From Dendrophyllia cribrosa (lineage: Eukaryota > Cnidaria > Anthozoa > Scleractinia > Dendrophylliidae), in assembly GCA_024195265.1 (NCBI GenBank), contig JAJLRJ010000002.1, positions 48,592,752 to 48,656,751 of the forward strand: a stretch of 64,000 nucleotides of DNA. Direction: 5' to 3'. Below the pieces are notes generated by a model. That model made no database searches, was not told the DNA's origin, and was given only the letters and a program-made list of their open reading frames with translations. Positions 22,909-33,920 of this stretch are shown here, one piece after another; position 1 is the stretch's first letter; the number at the start of each line of letters is the position of its first letter. The position numbers and the translations under genes were made by a program.

Positions 22909-23625
22909 GGTTACAGTGTACCTTCAGATCGAAAATTTATTGAATTTTTTTTTTGGCGTCAAAATAAAGTTTACAAAATGAACTTTCATCCAAAAAAAAA
23001 TTATCGAAAAATAGTGAAAATTGACGGAGGAATGACGGTATAACGTTTGTGGGCGGAGTTTGTTTATGAAGCGATATGTTTTTCTAAGCGCTGTTTTCTC
23101 AAAGTTAATTTTTCGCTTGTAGGGGACACTTTAAAGAGCTACAACTCAAAGGAAATTTGTTCGATTTTCCTCAATTTTGGACACAAGCAAGGCTAACGTA
23201 CAATCAACAAAAAAGTGTCGGCGAATTTCTTATTTCCGAAAACTTTTTCGTCAAGAGCCATTTCCGTGCGATCACTCCAACTTTTTTTCTCCCTTTTTCG
23301 AAAATATTCTGTAACTTTTCACTGTCATTGAGTATGGGAAATCGCCGACACGTTTATTTAGCGCTTCGTGTCCGGAAACCCGAGAATAAATCAAATTAGC
23401 AAAATACAATAATCGCTTTGAGTTATAGCGTTTTAACGCTGATTCGGACGTTCGAATTTAGACGTCGTAAAAAATTCGACAATTCATTTTATTACCAAAT
23501 GGTTTCCATATTTAGATAGCCAGCTCTATAAGCTTTAATTTGATATCTGGGTTTAGGTATATAAGCGTAATCTTAAGACGCTAGAGCTGTTATACTGGAG
23601 ACACCCCCGAAGGTACACTGTAACC
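22909..23625. mobile_element. 717-bp inverted-repeat element at a TTAA site
   Basis: The ends GGTTACAGTGTACCTTC and GAAGGTACACTGTAACC are perfect inverse repeats flanked by TTAA on both sides. Empty sites (GGTTTTAAAAAAGAAAGG or similar) are visible at 9363-9380 and 17298-17315. The target duplication points to a piggyBac-like mechanism, or alternatively a TA-inserting element with one more base in each end. There is no transposase. The paralogous insertion is at 32601-33319. Confidence 0.8.
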
Positions 23626-24369
23626 TTAAAAAAGAAAGGTTTCTTAAATATACCAAGTGCGTGTGTGGAAAACACACTTTAACACTTTCATAAACTACAC
23701 TTGTATCGACTTCCTATTCATTAACTCCTTCTAATGGATCGCTACATACTGCCATAAATTGAAAAAAAATGTAACACTGCTCGCAGTAAAGTAAAATATG
23801 TCACAACAAGCACAGAAAATCTTCAAATTTATTTTTATGATGTTCAATAGGACAATGATCAGTATTCGTCTTATCGTTATCAGATTTGTTTTAACTCGGT
23901 TATATTTTATTGTAGCACGCATCATTGCTTGATATTAACGAACAGGTGTCGTCAGCATCATTTTCGCCCTCTCCTCCCACCCCCATCCTCCCAAGTAGAA
24001 CAAAAAGGCGGGGGATCATCTGCCGTGGAAACCGTTTTACACACTGCATGGGATGGCGACTTTGTTTCTAGCCATTTGACAAATTTGTCGCTGATCGACA
24101 GTGGAGTTTAGACTTCTGATGTTTGAAATTAATTGTTCGATGTCGAAATAAAAGGACCAAACACAGGCTTTCAAGTTATTTAGTGTGTAAGTGCAGTAAG
24201 TGGCTTACAGAAACACAAGTAAAGAGAAAGGACAATTGCAAGCTGAGACAATGAAATCCAAATTTCTCGCAGTTTTGTTTTGTGTGATAATGCTATTGCT
24301 CATAACCAACACTGATGGGTTGATTTGATAAAAAAGCAAGGCTGATAAACGGCACGGAAACGACTATAT

Positions 24370-24423
24370 TTGTAAAATATCCAATATTTCGAAAGGCACA
24401 GCCTTTCTTCTTCAGGGTCTTAC
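24370..24423 (-). ncRNA. Degenerate hammerhead-ribozyme-like motif at the Penelope 3' end
   Basis: On the minus strand the order is CTGAAGA, then a 7-bp stem GAAAGGC/GCCTTTC closed by TGT, then GAAA, then a short AT-rich hairpin. This is the hammerhead core order (CUGANGA, stem II, GAAA, stem III). Stem I pairs only partly (TGTAA with TTACA, leaving four unpaired bases next to the core), so activity is doubtful. Hammerhead motifs are known in Penelope-like elements. The short right copy has lost stem II (31520-31540). Confidence 0.4.
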
Positions 24424-26827
24424 AGATAATGACTCGTAAGGCAAAAAAACGTTACAATTTTAAATTTGAAAGGGGGCGGGTGATAAAATATGATACTATA
24501 TGTATAACAACATAAACTATAGTGACAAAGTAACTGTAAATAACCGTGTGAAATAACAAAGCAATAGAAATAAGAAAAAACATGCGACATGACACTATAG
24601 TAAATATAAGTAATGGAAACTTAGAAGAGATGTCATGTTTCATCTCTTCTATTTAAACCTAAAGGTTCTAGTGTCTGACCTCTTTCAATAAGATATGCTT
24701 CTCTTGCTTTACGTACACCGTCACGATTAGTTTTAACGAGTTCAAGAGGAATTAGTTGAATATCAGAAGCGGTATGGTCGTTAGAAAGAAAATGTTCTGA
24801 GACTGCAGTAGGTTTAGAGATGTTGGTTTGTTTGTCAACTGGTCTACGATGTTCGTTGAAGCGGTCTTTAAGTCGTCGTTTGGTTTCTCCTATGTATTGT
24901 TTGTGACAACGATTGCATTGTACCATGTAAATGACGTTTTTGGAGTTGCAGTCGATGCTGTCGATGTAATGATTAATACGTCTTGTTTCACCGGTAGAAT
25001 GAAATGTATAATTGATAAGTCCGTCCGTTATGTAGTTACATGTCAAACAGTTGCTGTAACATTGAAAAGAACCGCAAGGTTGGTTATTATGTGAAGGATT
25101 ACGTAGTTTGGAGCTTACTAATAAATTACTAAGATTGTTAGTTCGTCGGAAAGCAACAATGGGTGGAGCTTTGAAAACGTTAGTACAGCGGGGAGATGAA
25201 GACAAGATGTTTAGGTGCTTGTGAATAATGGATGATATAGAGCGAAGAGCTGGATTATAGGTGATAACAAGGGGTACTCGCATGGGTTGGTTAGTTTCAG
25301 AAGTGTCTTTAGGTGCAATAGCTTCGGTACGTGTGATGTTGTGAACGCGTTTAATTTCTTGGTTAAGGAAAGACAGATTATACCCACGTTTATTAAGATA
25401 GGATTTAAGTTCATTAGTGCGGAGTGTAAAAGTCTCGTTAGAAGAACAAATACGACGAAGTCTAAGAGCTAAGCTGAATGGAATAGCACGTTTAGTGTGT
25501 TTGGGGTGACATGAAGAATGTAACAAGTACTGATGCTTGTCAGTAGTTTTAGTGTAAAGGTCAGTAGTGATTTTACCGTTATCGAGTGAGACGTTAACAT
25601 CTAGAAAGGGTATAGATGTGAAAGAATGATTACATGTGAATTTAATGGTAGGGTGAATGGCATTAAGATAAGTAGTGAAAGTTTGGAGGTCGTCTACTGA
25701 GTGTGTCCATATCATGAAGATGTCGTCTATGTAACGCCACCATGTGTGTGGTTGGTAAGGGGCACGTGATAAAGCGTCTGTCTCAAATTTAGCGAGAAAA
25801 AGATTGGCATAAGAAGGCGCCATTCTAGTTCCCATGGCAGTACCGTGCATCTGTAGATAGTGTTTGTCGTTGAATGAGAAGTTGTTCATAGTAAGGATCA
25901 TGCGTATGAGGTCACAAAGAGTTTCAGTTCTGACAGTCGACTGAGTGCTGCGGTTGCGTGTGTCGAGGAAGTGTCGACAGGCATTAATGCCTTCGTTGTG
26001 GGGGATATTAGTGTAGAGAGAAGAAACGTCAAGAGTAACAAGAAAAGCATTGTTAGGTAGTTGTCTCAGTTGTTCGAGTTTATTGAGAAAGTGTGTAGTG
26101 TCTTTAATGAAGGATCGTGTAGTCTGTACTAGAGGTTTGAGGTGATAGTCTGCAAACTTTGATATATGTTCCGTGGGGTGGGAGTTGCTAGAAACAATGG
26201 GACGCCCAGGGTTGCCCTGTTTATGAACTTTAGGTAAAATGTAGAAACGTCCGGCTTTAAGGTTCGTCTGTATCAAAAAACGTTTAGTGTCATCGTCAAT
26301 AATTTGGTCACGGTGCGTGCGTTCTACGTATATTCGTACGCGTTTTTGGATGTCATCGGTAATGTCGTTGTCAAGTGCTTTGTAGAATTTGGTGTCGTTA
26401 AGTTGCCGTAAACATTCGTTGATGTACCATTCCCTGTCCATAACAACTGTTCCGGAGCCCTTGTCTGCAGATTTTATGACAATGTCACTACGTCTGCAGA
26501 GTTGTTTACAAGCATAACGTTCACGTGTGGTTAAGTTGTCATGTACTGGGTTAGGTTTAAAGCTAAGGAGATCACGTTCCACGGCGTCTAAATAACTGTC
26601 AAGTGCAGTGTCTCTGTGGGGAGGAGGCGTCCAAGTACCTTTGGGACGAAAAGGGTTGGGATTTGTTTGAGGGGAGTAGTCATGAAAGTATTCGAGGAGT
26701 CGCATACGACGGCTAAATTCATTAAAATCAGCCCTGACTTCTGTCCAGTTGATATGACGTGGAGTAGGGCAAAAGGAAAGACCTCTAGCAAGCAACTGAG
26801 TCTCGTCGTCAGTAAGAGTGACATTAC

Positions 26828-28428
26828 CACAGGGTCCAGAGGAGCTCTATTTGATCGTACAAGACGATATTTTCTTTGAATGGTCGCCGTCTTGAAAGTT
26901 TAACTGATTGCGTTACACAAAATATGTACCGCGGGCCAAATTACTAAGGGCGCAATTATCTTCGGAAAGTTTCCGAACAAGGCACGAAGTGCCGAGAGAA
27001 AAGAAAGGAAAGGGAGGAAACTTGTACCACGTGACGAGTTCGATGTGAACCGCATCATCTGGTGACGGAAGTGGCAATGACCGGAAGTGCGGTGAACCGT
27101 TACTAATTCAAAATTCAAAACATCAGCTGTGGAGGGAAAATCAAAAACATGGAAAATTCTTCTTTGAAAAGGTCTGCTCCTGCAAGAAAATCCGCCTAAG
27201 GAAAAAAAAACAAATTATCGGGCAGGACAAAACATGCTTACGTTTCAAAATGGTATAAAGGAGTTATTGAAAATTTAACGCGTATTTGATTTCTTTTGGT
27301 GTTCAAAACGGAAACAGTCGCCAGACTGTCGGCGAAATTGCCAACGGAGGTTTAAACAGCGAGCTGCACGCAGCTAAAAAGCGTAGCAAATGTAAGCTAA
27401 AATTACAACCTTGACTGAGACAAACTTCAACTCTCTACAAGTTGAATAGCTTATTAAGCTACAGCTCTCTCTGCTATAAAGCTTGGATCCTAAAAATTAA
27501 AATCCTGCAAAGACAAAACTAAAATAGCTGGGCCCAGCGTGACATTACGAATAGCAGGAAAGACATTCACGCCAACAGATCATTTCAGATCCTGTCATGT
27601 CCGGTATTTCAGAGAGAAAAGTTAAAGAAATTTAAACGGCTTTCTTACATAAAAATCTACATGCCAATATTAGTGGCGAAAACAACACACCAACCGCCAG
27701 GCAAAAAGGGAGGCTAAAATGAGGTCAAAAACTACAAGCGCAACACCACGGAAAACCACAACCGACAGACTTGACCTCTAGTCCGTTGCCGGGTCCGTTG
27801 CACGCGGCTTTTGAAAGGTTTTAAAACCACGTCTACACTAAAATCCTTCTTAACAAACGGCTAAATGTAGAAAACCCATTTTACACTAGAACAGTAGAAT
27901 TTGTGAAGAATTTCAGCAGACTTCTCAAGATTTACATCTTAAAATTCCGCGAAACTGCACACGGGCAATCGAATCATAACCTTCGATGCGATAACGACTG
28001 AAAAAACTTCCGATCATGCGCACAATACCTGATGGCGTCATTTCCGTCACCAGATGTTGCGGTGCACATTGAACGAAAGCGATGCTTTCAAGCCGTAAAT
28101 TTCGGTCTCCGCAAATGTAGGTTTACCGACTCTTTTGGGTGGATTTCTTCGATATTTCATTAGAATATAGAAATTACAGATCACATACTTAAAATGAGGC
28201 GTTTTTATTGAATTTCGTCTGAGTTACAGGGATTTGAAAAAATATGCCCAAATCAGTTTCCTCCCTTTCCGTATTCTTTACTGTACACCGATTTCGCAGC
28301 TTCCGAGCCCGTAGTAATTTGGCCCGCGGTACATATTTTGTGTAACGCAATCAGTTTAACTTTCAAGACGGCGACAATTCGAAGAAAATAACGTCTTGTA
28401 CAATCAAATAGAGCTCCTCTGTACCCTG
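26828..28428. mobile_element. 1.6-kb long-TIR element (MULE-like) in the Penelope ORF
   Basis: The left end CACAGGGTCCAGAGGAGCTC and right end GAGCTCCTCTGTACCCTG start inverted repeats that extend, with gaps, over roughly 250 bases on the left (to about 27090) and 400 on the right (from about 28010). TGACATTAC is duplicated on both sides (26819-26827 and 28429-28437), and up to 10 bases fit. Long TIRs with 9-base duplications suggest a Mutator-like element, but a 7-base reading with perfectly symmetric ends is also possible. The interior (27090-28000) shows no recognisable gene, so it is non-autonomous. Confidence 0.75.
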
Positions 28429-28686
28429 TGACATTACTAAGATTGATAACAGCGTTTTTGTCTAGTTGAATGTTATGGTTGTCGCTTCTCCAGTATCTGT
28501 TTCTGTTTGTTTTACGTTTGCGTCGGCGTCTATGATTACGTGTAGAGGAGGAATGATTGACGGCGGTGTTAATGGGATCGTTGACGTGATTGTGATTAGC
28601 GGATGTCGTGACTTGCGAATGTGGATTGTTGACGACGGTATGCAGTCGATTGGGTAGGTTAACAGGGGGTGTCTGTAAAACGCGGA

Positions 28687-28760
28687 CCGGATGGCGGCGG
28701 ATGGCGGATGGCGGATGGCGGATGGCGGATAATAAAATGCGGATAATAAAATGCGGATAA
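28687..28760. repeat. (GGATGGC)n and (AAAATGCGGATAAT)n runs
   Basis: About five heptamer units followed by about three units of a 14-15-base motif, mirrored at 30525-30605 in inverse orientation as part of the transposon ends. Confidence 0.8.
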
Positions 28761-29027
28761 CAAAATACGGATGATAAAATGCGAATGGAAAAAAAAATAG
28801 AAAAATAATTAATCCTTATGATTTTTACAAAAAAAAAAAAAAGAAAGAAAAGAAACAGAAATAACTTTAAAATGACACGAAACAGTAACTTTATTGTCCA
28901 AACTGTCTTCAAGTTCCACTTCATGCCTCACTCAACCCTAGTTGGAAAATATATGATTGAATGTTGCGTTTCGAGCCCCTCCCCTAGGTAACGTTTGACC
29001 AATTGTGCAGTCTGCACGTGTTTGAGG

Positions 29028-29083
29028 ATGGAGTCCGACGAGTCTGACGATTACGGGCTTTTAAAATCTGTGTTTAGGAAACT
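29028..29083 (+). other. Exon-like fragment inside the 2.0-kb TIR element
   Basis: An ATG opens MESDESDDYGLLKSVFRK and meets a strong GTAAGT donor at 29084, with an in-frame stop just inside the intron. A possible acceptor (CCCCTTTAAGTACAG) lies at about 29370. This looks like the first coding exon of a host gene carried inside the transposon, or a remnant of the transposon's own gene. The protein is not recognised. Confidence 0.35.
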
Positions 29084-30030
29084 GTAAGTTAATAGAGTTC
29101 TTAAATTCGATTGAACTTCACCTGTTAATTTGCTTCACAAACAATCTTTGCTGACTTTTTACTGATTCGTGTTTGTATCTGGTTCGTTGGAGAGTCAGGA
29201 AGGTGATGCAGTTGATAAGAAAAAGTGAGTGTGCTATAGCTTTGAAGTTGTTACCTATTTTGCTCTCGTAATATTGTTTTTGGCCATTTATAATCGCCAA
29301 AACGGAAATCTGAATAACTGGTTATATAAATGTCGTTCTTCAATTACAAATTTGCTTCCCCTTTAAGTACAGGAAGGAAATTAAGCTGGCAGTAGTCGGG
29401 AATCTGTAAAACGAGGATTTACAAACGTAAAGCTGGTGTGAGCGATAGGCAAAACACTGTCGAGATCATTTCATCACGCAGTAGACCTAAACTTCACTTT
29501 TGCGTGCGTGGATCAAGAAACTCTTAGCACGTGCCTATATGCGGTTTTTGTGGGTTTTTGTTTTCGATCACGAACTGATCGTCGGAAGGCACTGACCAAG
29601 ATCGTTTGATATACTTTAAATTAAACTAGGAATTTCATAATGAGACTGATTGCTGGCGAAGTGAAATAATTAATTCACGATTTCAATAATGATAGTGTCA
29701 TTGTATGATATTTTTAGGTTTCAACACTACAACAGCTTACACAACATTCAACAGTACTTTCCCGATCACCAGAGTAAAATAAACAAAAGTGGTGCCATGC
29801 CAAATCGAATGCCCGGGGGTAGGGGGGAGAGGAGGGGGAGGGGTTACTCGGGTGTGTTTTAGGTGGGTATGTGCCGCCCGGTCTCCAAAGTTGGACCCCG
29901 TCAGTTTGAAAGAATATTGTATTCAAAATTATATTCCATTCTAGAAATCGACCAATTTTTAATACCCCATTCTATAGGTCCATCTACCTGGAAAAAATTT
30001 TGGTTATCAGTCCCCTTCCCGGATATAAGC

Positions 30031-30057
30031 TCCCCCCCCCCCCCCCCCCCCCCCCCC
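30031..30057. repeat. Homopolymer C tract
   Basis: A C-run of about 27 bases inside the 2.0-kb TIR element. Confidence 0.9.
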
Positions 30058-30938
30058 GTGTATACGGTAAACACAGTTACGTTCGTGTTGCAGTTACAGT
30101 TTTGAATTTGTTTTCGTTCAGAACATTGGAATGAATATTGACTTGTTGTGACCCGTACGAACTTTTTACTTTTTACTTTTTACTTTTTACATGTATGTTT
30201 GCACGCTTGCGTGAGTCCGAGCCAGTTGATTCATGAATGTGTGTGTGTGTGGGAAATGGGATTTGTGATCCCGGGTTATGGACCCTTCACGCTCAGTAAC
30301 TAGTATAGGGTGAAATAGAAAATGCTTTATCAGAGAAAGGCGAATGCAAGTTGAAATTTAACTTTTCATTGTTAAATACTTTAAGACATGCAGTTTCAAC
30401 AATAAAGTTCCTGTTTCCTGCTTATTTGTCATTATTATTATTGCTCATTTGTCATTATTATTATTATTATTAATATATTTCAATTTTTTTTGTAAAAGTT
30501 TTTTTTTCAAGTTTTTTTTCCATCCGCATTTTATCATCCGCATTTTATTATCCGCACTTTATTATCCGCATATTCCTATCCGCCATCCGCCATCCGCTGC
30601 CATCCGGTCCGCGTTTTACAGACACTCGTTAACAGGATTAAATTGACGTGTACCAACAAAACCACGAGAAGCATACTTACTGTTAGAGGATTGTTTCTTG
30701 CGTTGTTTAGATTTAAGTTTATAACATAGTTCAGCTGCAGAGTTGAGAAGAAAGCATTTGATTTTATCAAATGTAGAAGTATAACATGTAGATTTAAGAT
30801 CATCCAAGGTGTCATTAAGTTCTGATCTTAAAAGTTTTAAGTGTTTTTGGAATTCTGCTTTGAGAAGCCTCATCATTGTTCGAGATGTTCTTTTCAATAA
30901 TCCTGTGCACTGTAGGTGGAACTGTTATACATTTCATA

Positions 30939-31687
30939 CAATTATACATTTCATTCTACCGGTGAAACAAGACGTATTAATCATTACATCGACTGCAACT
31001 CCAAAAACGTCATTTACATGGTACAATGCAATCGTTGTCACAAACAATACATAGGAGAAACCAAACGACGACTTAACAACGAACATCGTAGACCAGTTGA
31101 CAAACAAACCAACATCTCTAAACCTACTGCAGTCTCAGAACATTTTCTTTCTAACGACCATACCGCTTCTGATATTCAACTAATTCCTCTTGAACTCGTT
31201 AAAACTAATCGTGACGGTGTACGTAAAGCAAGAGAAGCATATCTTATTGAAAGAGGTCAGACACTAGAACCTTTAGGTTTAAATAGAAGAGATGAAACAT
31301 GACATCTCTTCTAAGTTTCCATTACTTATATTTACTATAGTGTCATGTCGCATGTTTTTTCTTATTTCTATTGCTTTGTTATTTTACACGGTTATTTACA
31401 GTTACTTTGTCACTATAGTTTATGTTGTTATACATATAGTATCATATTTTATCACCCGCCCCCTTTCAAATTTAAAATTGTAACGTTTTTTTGCCTTACG
31501 AGTCGTTATCTGTAAGACCCTGAAGAATATTGGATATTTTACAAATATAGTCGTTTCCGTGCCGTTTATCAGCCTTGCTTTTTTATCAAATCGTTTCATT
31601 ATTTTATAGCTGATTAGATCCTTTACCACAGGATCCGGTGCTTCTATTTCGTTACGGTGGTCCGTTGCAAATTACAGTTACTTGTTT
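30939..31687 (+). mobile_element. Short 5'-truncated Penelope-like copy (endonuclease and 3' UTR)
   Basis: It begins at AATTATACATTTCATTCTAC, equivalent to codons just before the endonuclease in the long copy. It encodes NVIYMVQCNRCHKQYIGETK and continues to ...GLNRRDET stop at 31302. Compared with the long copy it has lost two 9-base segments in frame (the SID repeat, and part of KDRF after the YIG motif) and the hairpin of the hammerhead-like motif. It has no RT domain. Confidence 0.85.
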
Positions 31688-31741
31688 ACTGATGGGTTCA
31701 CCGGCGGGATTGTGAACGGCAAGCGAGGTATCTTACGAAAG

Positions 31742-33600
31742 GTAATTCGTTAATCAAGTGATGTTTCATAGGCGTTGCCGTAGTGGATGCTAAAATGTTT
31801 TGGGGTAGGAAACGTTGCAAAACGTATGATGTGATTTTTTTTTTCAGGTCATGATCAGTTTGAAATTTCATGTTCAGCTCTGTCCCAAGGGCGTTTGTGC
31901 AACATTGTAATTTTCAAACAACGAGTGTTTTGTTGAATGGTTTTAGGAGAGGCCACTGTTCAGTAACCGACGCAGTATGGATGCAGCTGAACGTGAGCTG
32001 TGGTCTGAGATGTTTAACAAGCAAGAAATGGAAGACGAACAAAGGGATCGGTGAACACAACGACACTAATGCGCTTGTGGACAGCGGAAACAAGATTAAA
32101 ACACTAATGAGAGAGTAGTGAAAAAATATATTTGTGAAACATTGCTGCAGTAATTATTTGTGTTTTTATTGGCTCTGACTAACACTCCTGAAAGCAATAA
32201 TCTGCCAGCATATTCCCCAGTAATCATATATCAACTGAATTTTCGTAACACTTGAAATGAAATTGAGGCAACCTTTTCAAATTGGCCCACCTCGGCCCCC
32301 AATGTTGGCGACAATTGAAGCGCAGTCTTGGTGTCTACCGTCGGAAGACATTCATTTTACTGAGCGGTTGTAATACCACTGCGCCAATAAAAGAGAGCCA
32401 TAGGGATAACAAAGCTGTTTTCACGAGAGTAATTACTTAAATATATATCATTAAATTACTATCATAAAAATAACTTTCTAAAGGAAGAGGTATTGATGTT
32501 TTCTATAAACGGCGTCGTCCAGCTTATCTGAGCTGAAAACAACTGTCCTTACTCTCGGTTATATTATTAAACAAAATTATCTCTATCAGTCAGGTTTTAA
32601 GGTTACAGTGTACCTTCAGATCGAAAATTTATTGAATTTTTTTTTTGGCGTCAAAATAAAGTTTACAGAATGAACTTTCATCCAAAAAAAAATTATCGAA
32701 AAATAGTGAAAATTGACGGAGGAATGACGGTATAACTTTTGTGGGCGGAGTTTGTTTATGAAGCGATATGTTTTTCTAAGCGCTGTTTTCTCAAAGTTAA
32801 TTTTTCGCTTGTAGGGGACACTTTAAAGAGCTACAACTCAAAGGAAATTTGTTCGATTTTCCTCAAATTTGAACACAAGCTAGGCTAACGTATAATCAAC
32901 AAAAAAGGTGTCGGCGAATTTCTTATTTCCGAAAACTTTGTCGTCAAGAGCGATTTCCGTGCGATCACTCCAACTTTTTTTCTCCCTTTTTCGAAAATAT
33001 TCTGTAACTTTTCACTGCCATTGAGTATGGGAAATCGCCGACACGTTTTTGTAGCGCTTCGTGTCCGGAAACCCGCGAACAAATCAAATTAGCAAAATAC
33101 AATAATCGCTTTGAGTTATAGCGTTTTAAAGCTGATTCGGACGTCCGAATTTAGACGTCGTAAAAAATTCGACAATTCATTTTATTACCAAATGGTTTCC
33201 ATATTTAGATAGCCAGCTCTATAAGCTTTAATTTGATATCTGGGTTTAGGTATATTAAGTGTAATCTTAAGACGCTAGAGCTGTTATACTGGAGACATCC
33301 CCGAAGGTACACTGTAACCTTAAAAAAGAAAGGTTTCTTAAATATACCAAGTGCGTGTGTGGAAAACACACTTTAACACTTTCATAAACTACACCTGTAA
33401 CGACTTCCTATTCATTAACTCCTTCTAATGGATCGCTACATACTGCCATAAATTGAAAAAAAATGTAACACTGCTCGCAGTAAAGTAAAATATGTCACAA
33501 CAAGCACAGAAAATCTTCAAATTTATTTTTATGATGTTCAATAGGACAATGATCAGTATTCGTCTTATCGTTATCAGATTTGTTTTAACTCGGTTATATT
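31742..33600. repeat. Segmental unit 3' to peptide copy 7 (like 16437-17540 and 22060-23920)
   Basis: It carries the intron, exon 2, 3' UTR and spacer blocks in the same order as the units of copies 4 and 6. It shares the TTAA-site element (32601-33319) with the copy 6 unit but not with the copy 4 unit, so units 6 and 7 are sister duplicates at this point. Confidence 0.75.
32601..33319. mobile_element. 719-bp inverted-repeat element at a TTAA site, second copy
   Basis: It is near-identical to 22909-23625, with the same flanks and TTAA on both sides. Because the flanking DNA is also duplicated, this is most simply one ancient insertion copied with its unit. Confidence 0.8.
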
Positions 33601-33920
33601 TTATTGTAGCACGCATCATTGCTTGATATTAACGAACAGGTGTCGTCAGCATCATTTTCGCCCTCTCCTCCCACCCCCATCCTTCCAAGTAGAACAAAAA
33701 GCCGTTTTACACACTGCATGGGATGGCGACTTTGTTTCTAGCCATTTGACAAATTTGTCGCCGATCGACAGTGGAGTTTAGACATCTGATGTTTGAAATT
33801 AATTGTTCGATGTCGAAATAAAAGGACCAAACACAGGCTTTCAAGTTATTTGGTGTGAAAGTGCAGTAAGTGGCTTACAGAAACACAGGTAAAGAGAAAG
33901 GACAATTGCAAGTTGAGACA

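Larger units (their letters stand above)
19291..23770. repeat. Large segmental duplication, paralogous to 6181-9510
   Basis: It includes second copies of the CR1 tail remnant (19291-19384), pogo-like ends (19384-19530), foldback (19984-20189), C-run (20293-20313), MITEs (20631-20860 and 21369-21929) and peptide gene copy 6. Two insertions distinguish it from its partner: 20943-21336 and 22909-23625. Confidence 0.8.
28667..30627. mobile_element. 2.0-kb TIR element (MULE-like) in the Penelope ORF
   Basis: The left end is GGGTGTCTGTAAAACGCGGA and the right end TCCGCGTTTTACAGACACTC. Behind each lies a run of GGATGGC / GCCATCC units and then AATAAAATGCGGAT / ATCCGCATTTTATT repeats, so the inverted repeats are about 120-140 bases. 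GTTAACAGG is duplicated exactly at 28658-28666 and 30628-30636. The interior has an exon-like sequence (29028-29083), a C-run (30031-30057) and a (TTTTTAC)n run (30158-30190), but no transposase. Confidence 0.8.
24633..30938 (-). pseudogene. Penelope-like reverse transcriptase with GIY-YIG endonuclease, interrupted twice
   Basis: Read on the minus strand in three pieces: 30938-30637 (lysine-rich N-terminus, MMRLLKAEFQKHLK...), 28657-28438 (basic linker, then NAVINLSNV) and 26827-24633 (the main part). The main part carries RT motifs SSLYTNIPHNEG, GTAMGTRMAPSYANLF and the catalytic WRYIDDIF. A cysteine-rich linker (CGSFQCYSNCLTC) and a GIY-YIG endonuclease (NVIYMVQCNRC...YIGETKRRL) follow. Reading resumes in phase across both interruptions when one copy of each 9-base duplication is dropped, which shows the inserts came later. 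The last piece alone is open over about 720 codons. The gene acts, when whole, in target-primed reverse transcription of its own RNA. This copy is not expected to be functional. Confidence 0.85.
24322..31687. mobile_element. Penelope-like element pair in head-to-head arrangement
   Basis: A long minus-strand copy (24322 to about 30938) and a short plus-strand copy (about 30939-31687) face outward with their 3' ends, so the outermost 290 bases on each side are inverted repeats of each other (for example TTTATCACCCGCCCCCTTTC at 31448 against its inverse near 24470). The whole is flanked by an 11-base duplication, ACTGATGGGTT, inside a peptide exon. An extra segment of about 95 bases (31592-31687) lies between the right 3' end and the target duplication. 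Such partial, inverted partner copies are a known habit of Penelope-like elements. Confidence 0.85.
24251..32054 (+). pseudogene. Secreted peptide gene, type A, copy 7, split by a Penelope-like insertion
   Basis: Exon 1 starts at 24251 and is intact to 24321 (signal peptide, ending ACTGATGGGTT). After 7366 bases of mobile DNA it resumes at 31688 with a repeated ACTGATGGGTT and continues FTGGIVNGKRG...RK to the donor at 31742. Exon 2 (31947-32054) is intact, with its TTTTAG acceptor, and encodes ERPLFSNRRS...EQRDR. The two halves match in frame when one copy of the 11-base target duplication is ignored. As it stands, translation ends two codons into the insertion (LI stop), leaving a bare signal peptide. 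The TATA-like block is at 24146-24155. Confidence 0.75.

Noticed and set aside
24828..25094. Plus-strand open frames across the Penelope region
   Set aside because: They are shadows of the minus-strand RT-endonuclease frame.
28253..28924. Minus-strand 223-codon open frame
   Set aside because: It crosses the end of one transposon, a piece of Penelope ORF and the end of another; only the Penelope part is real coding.
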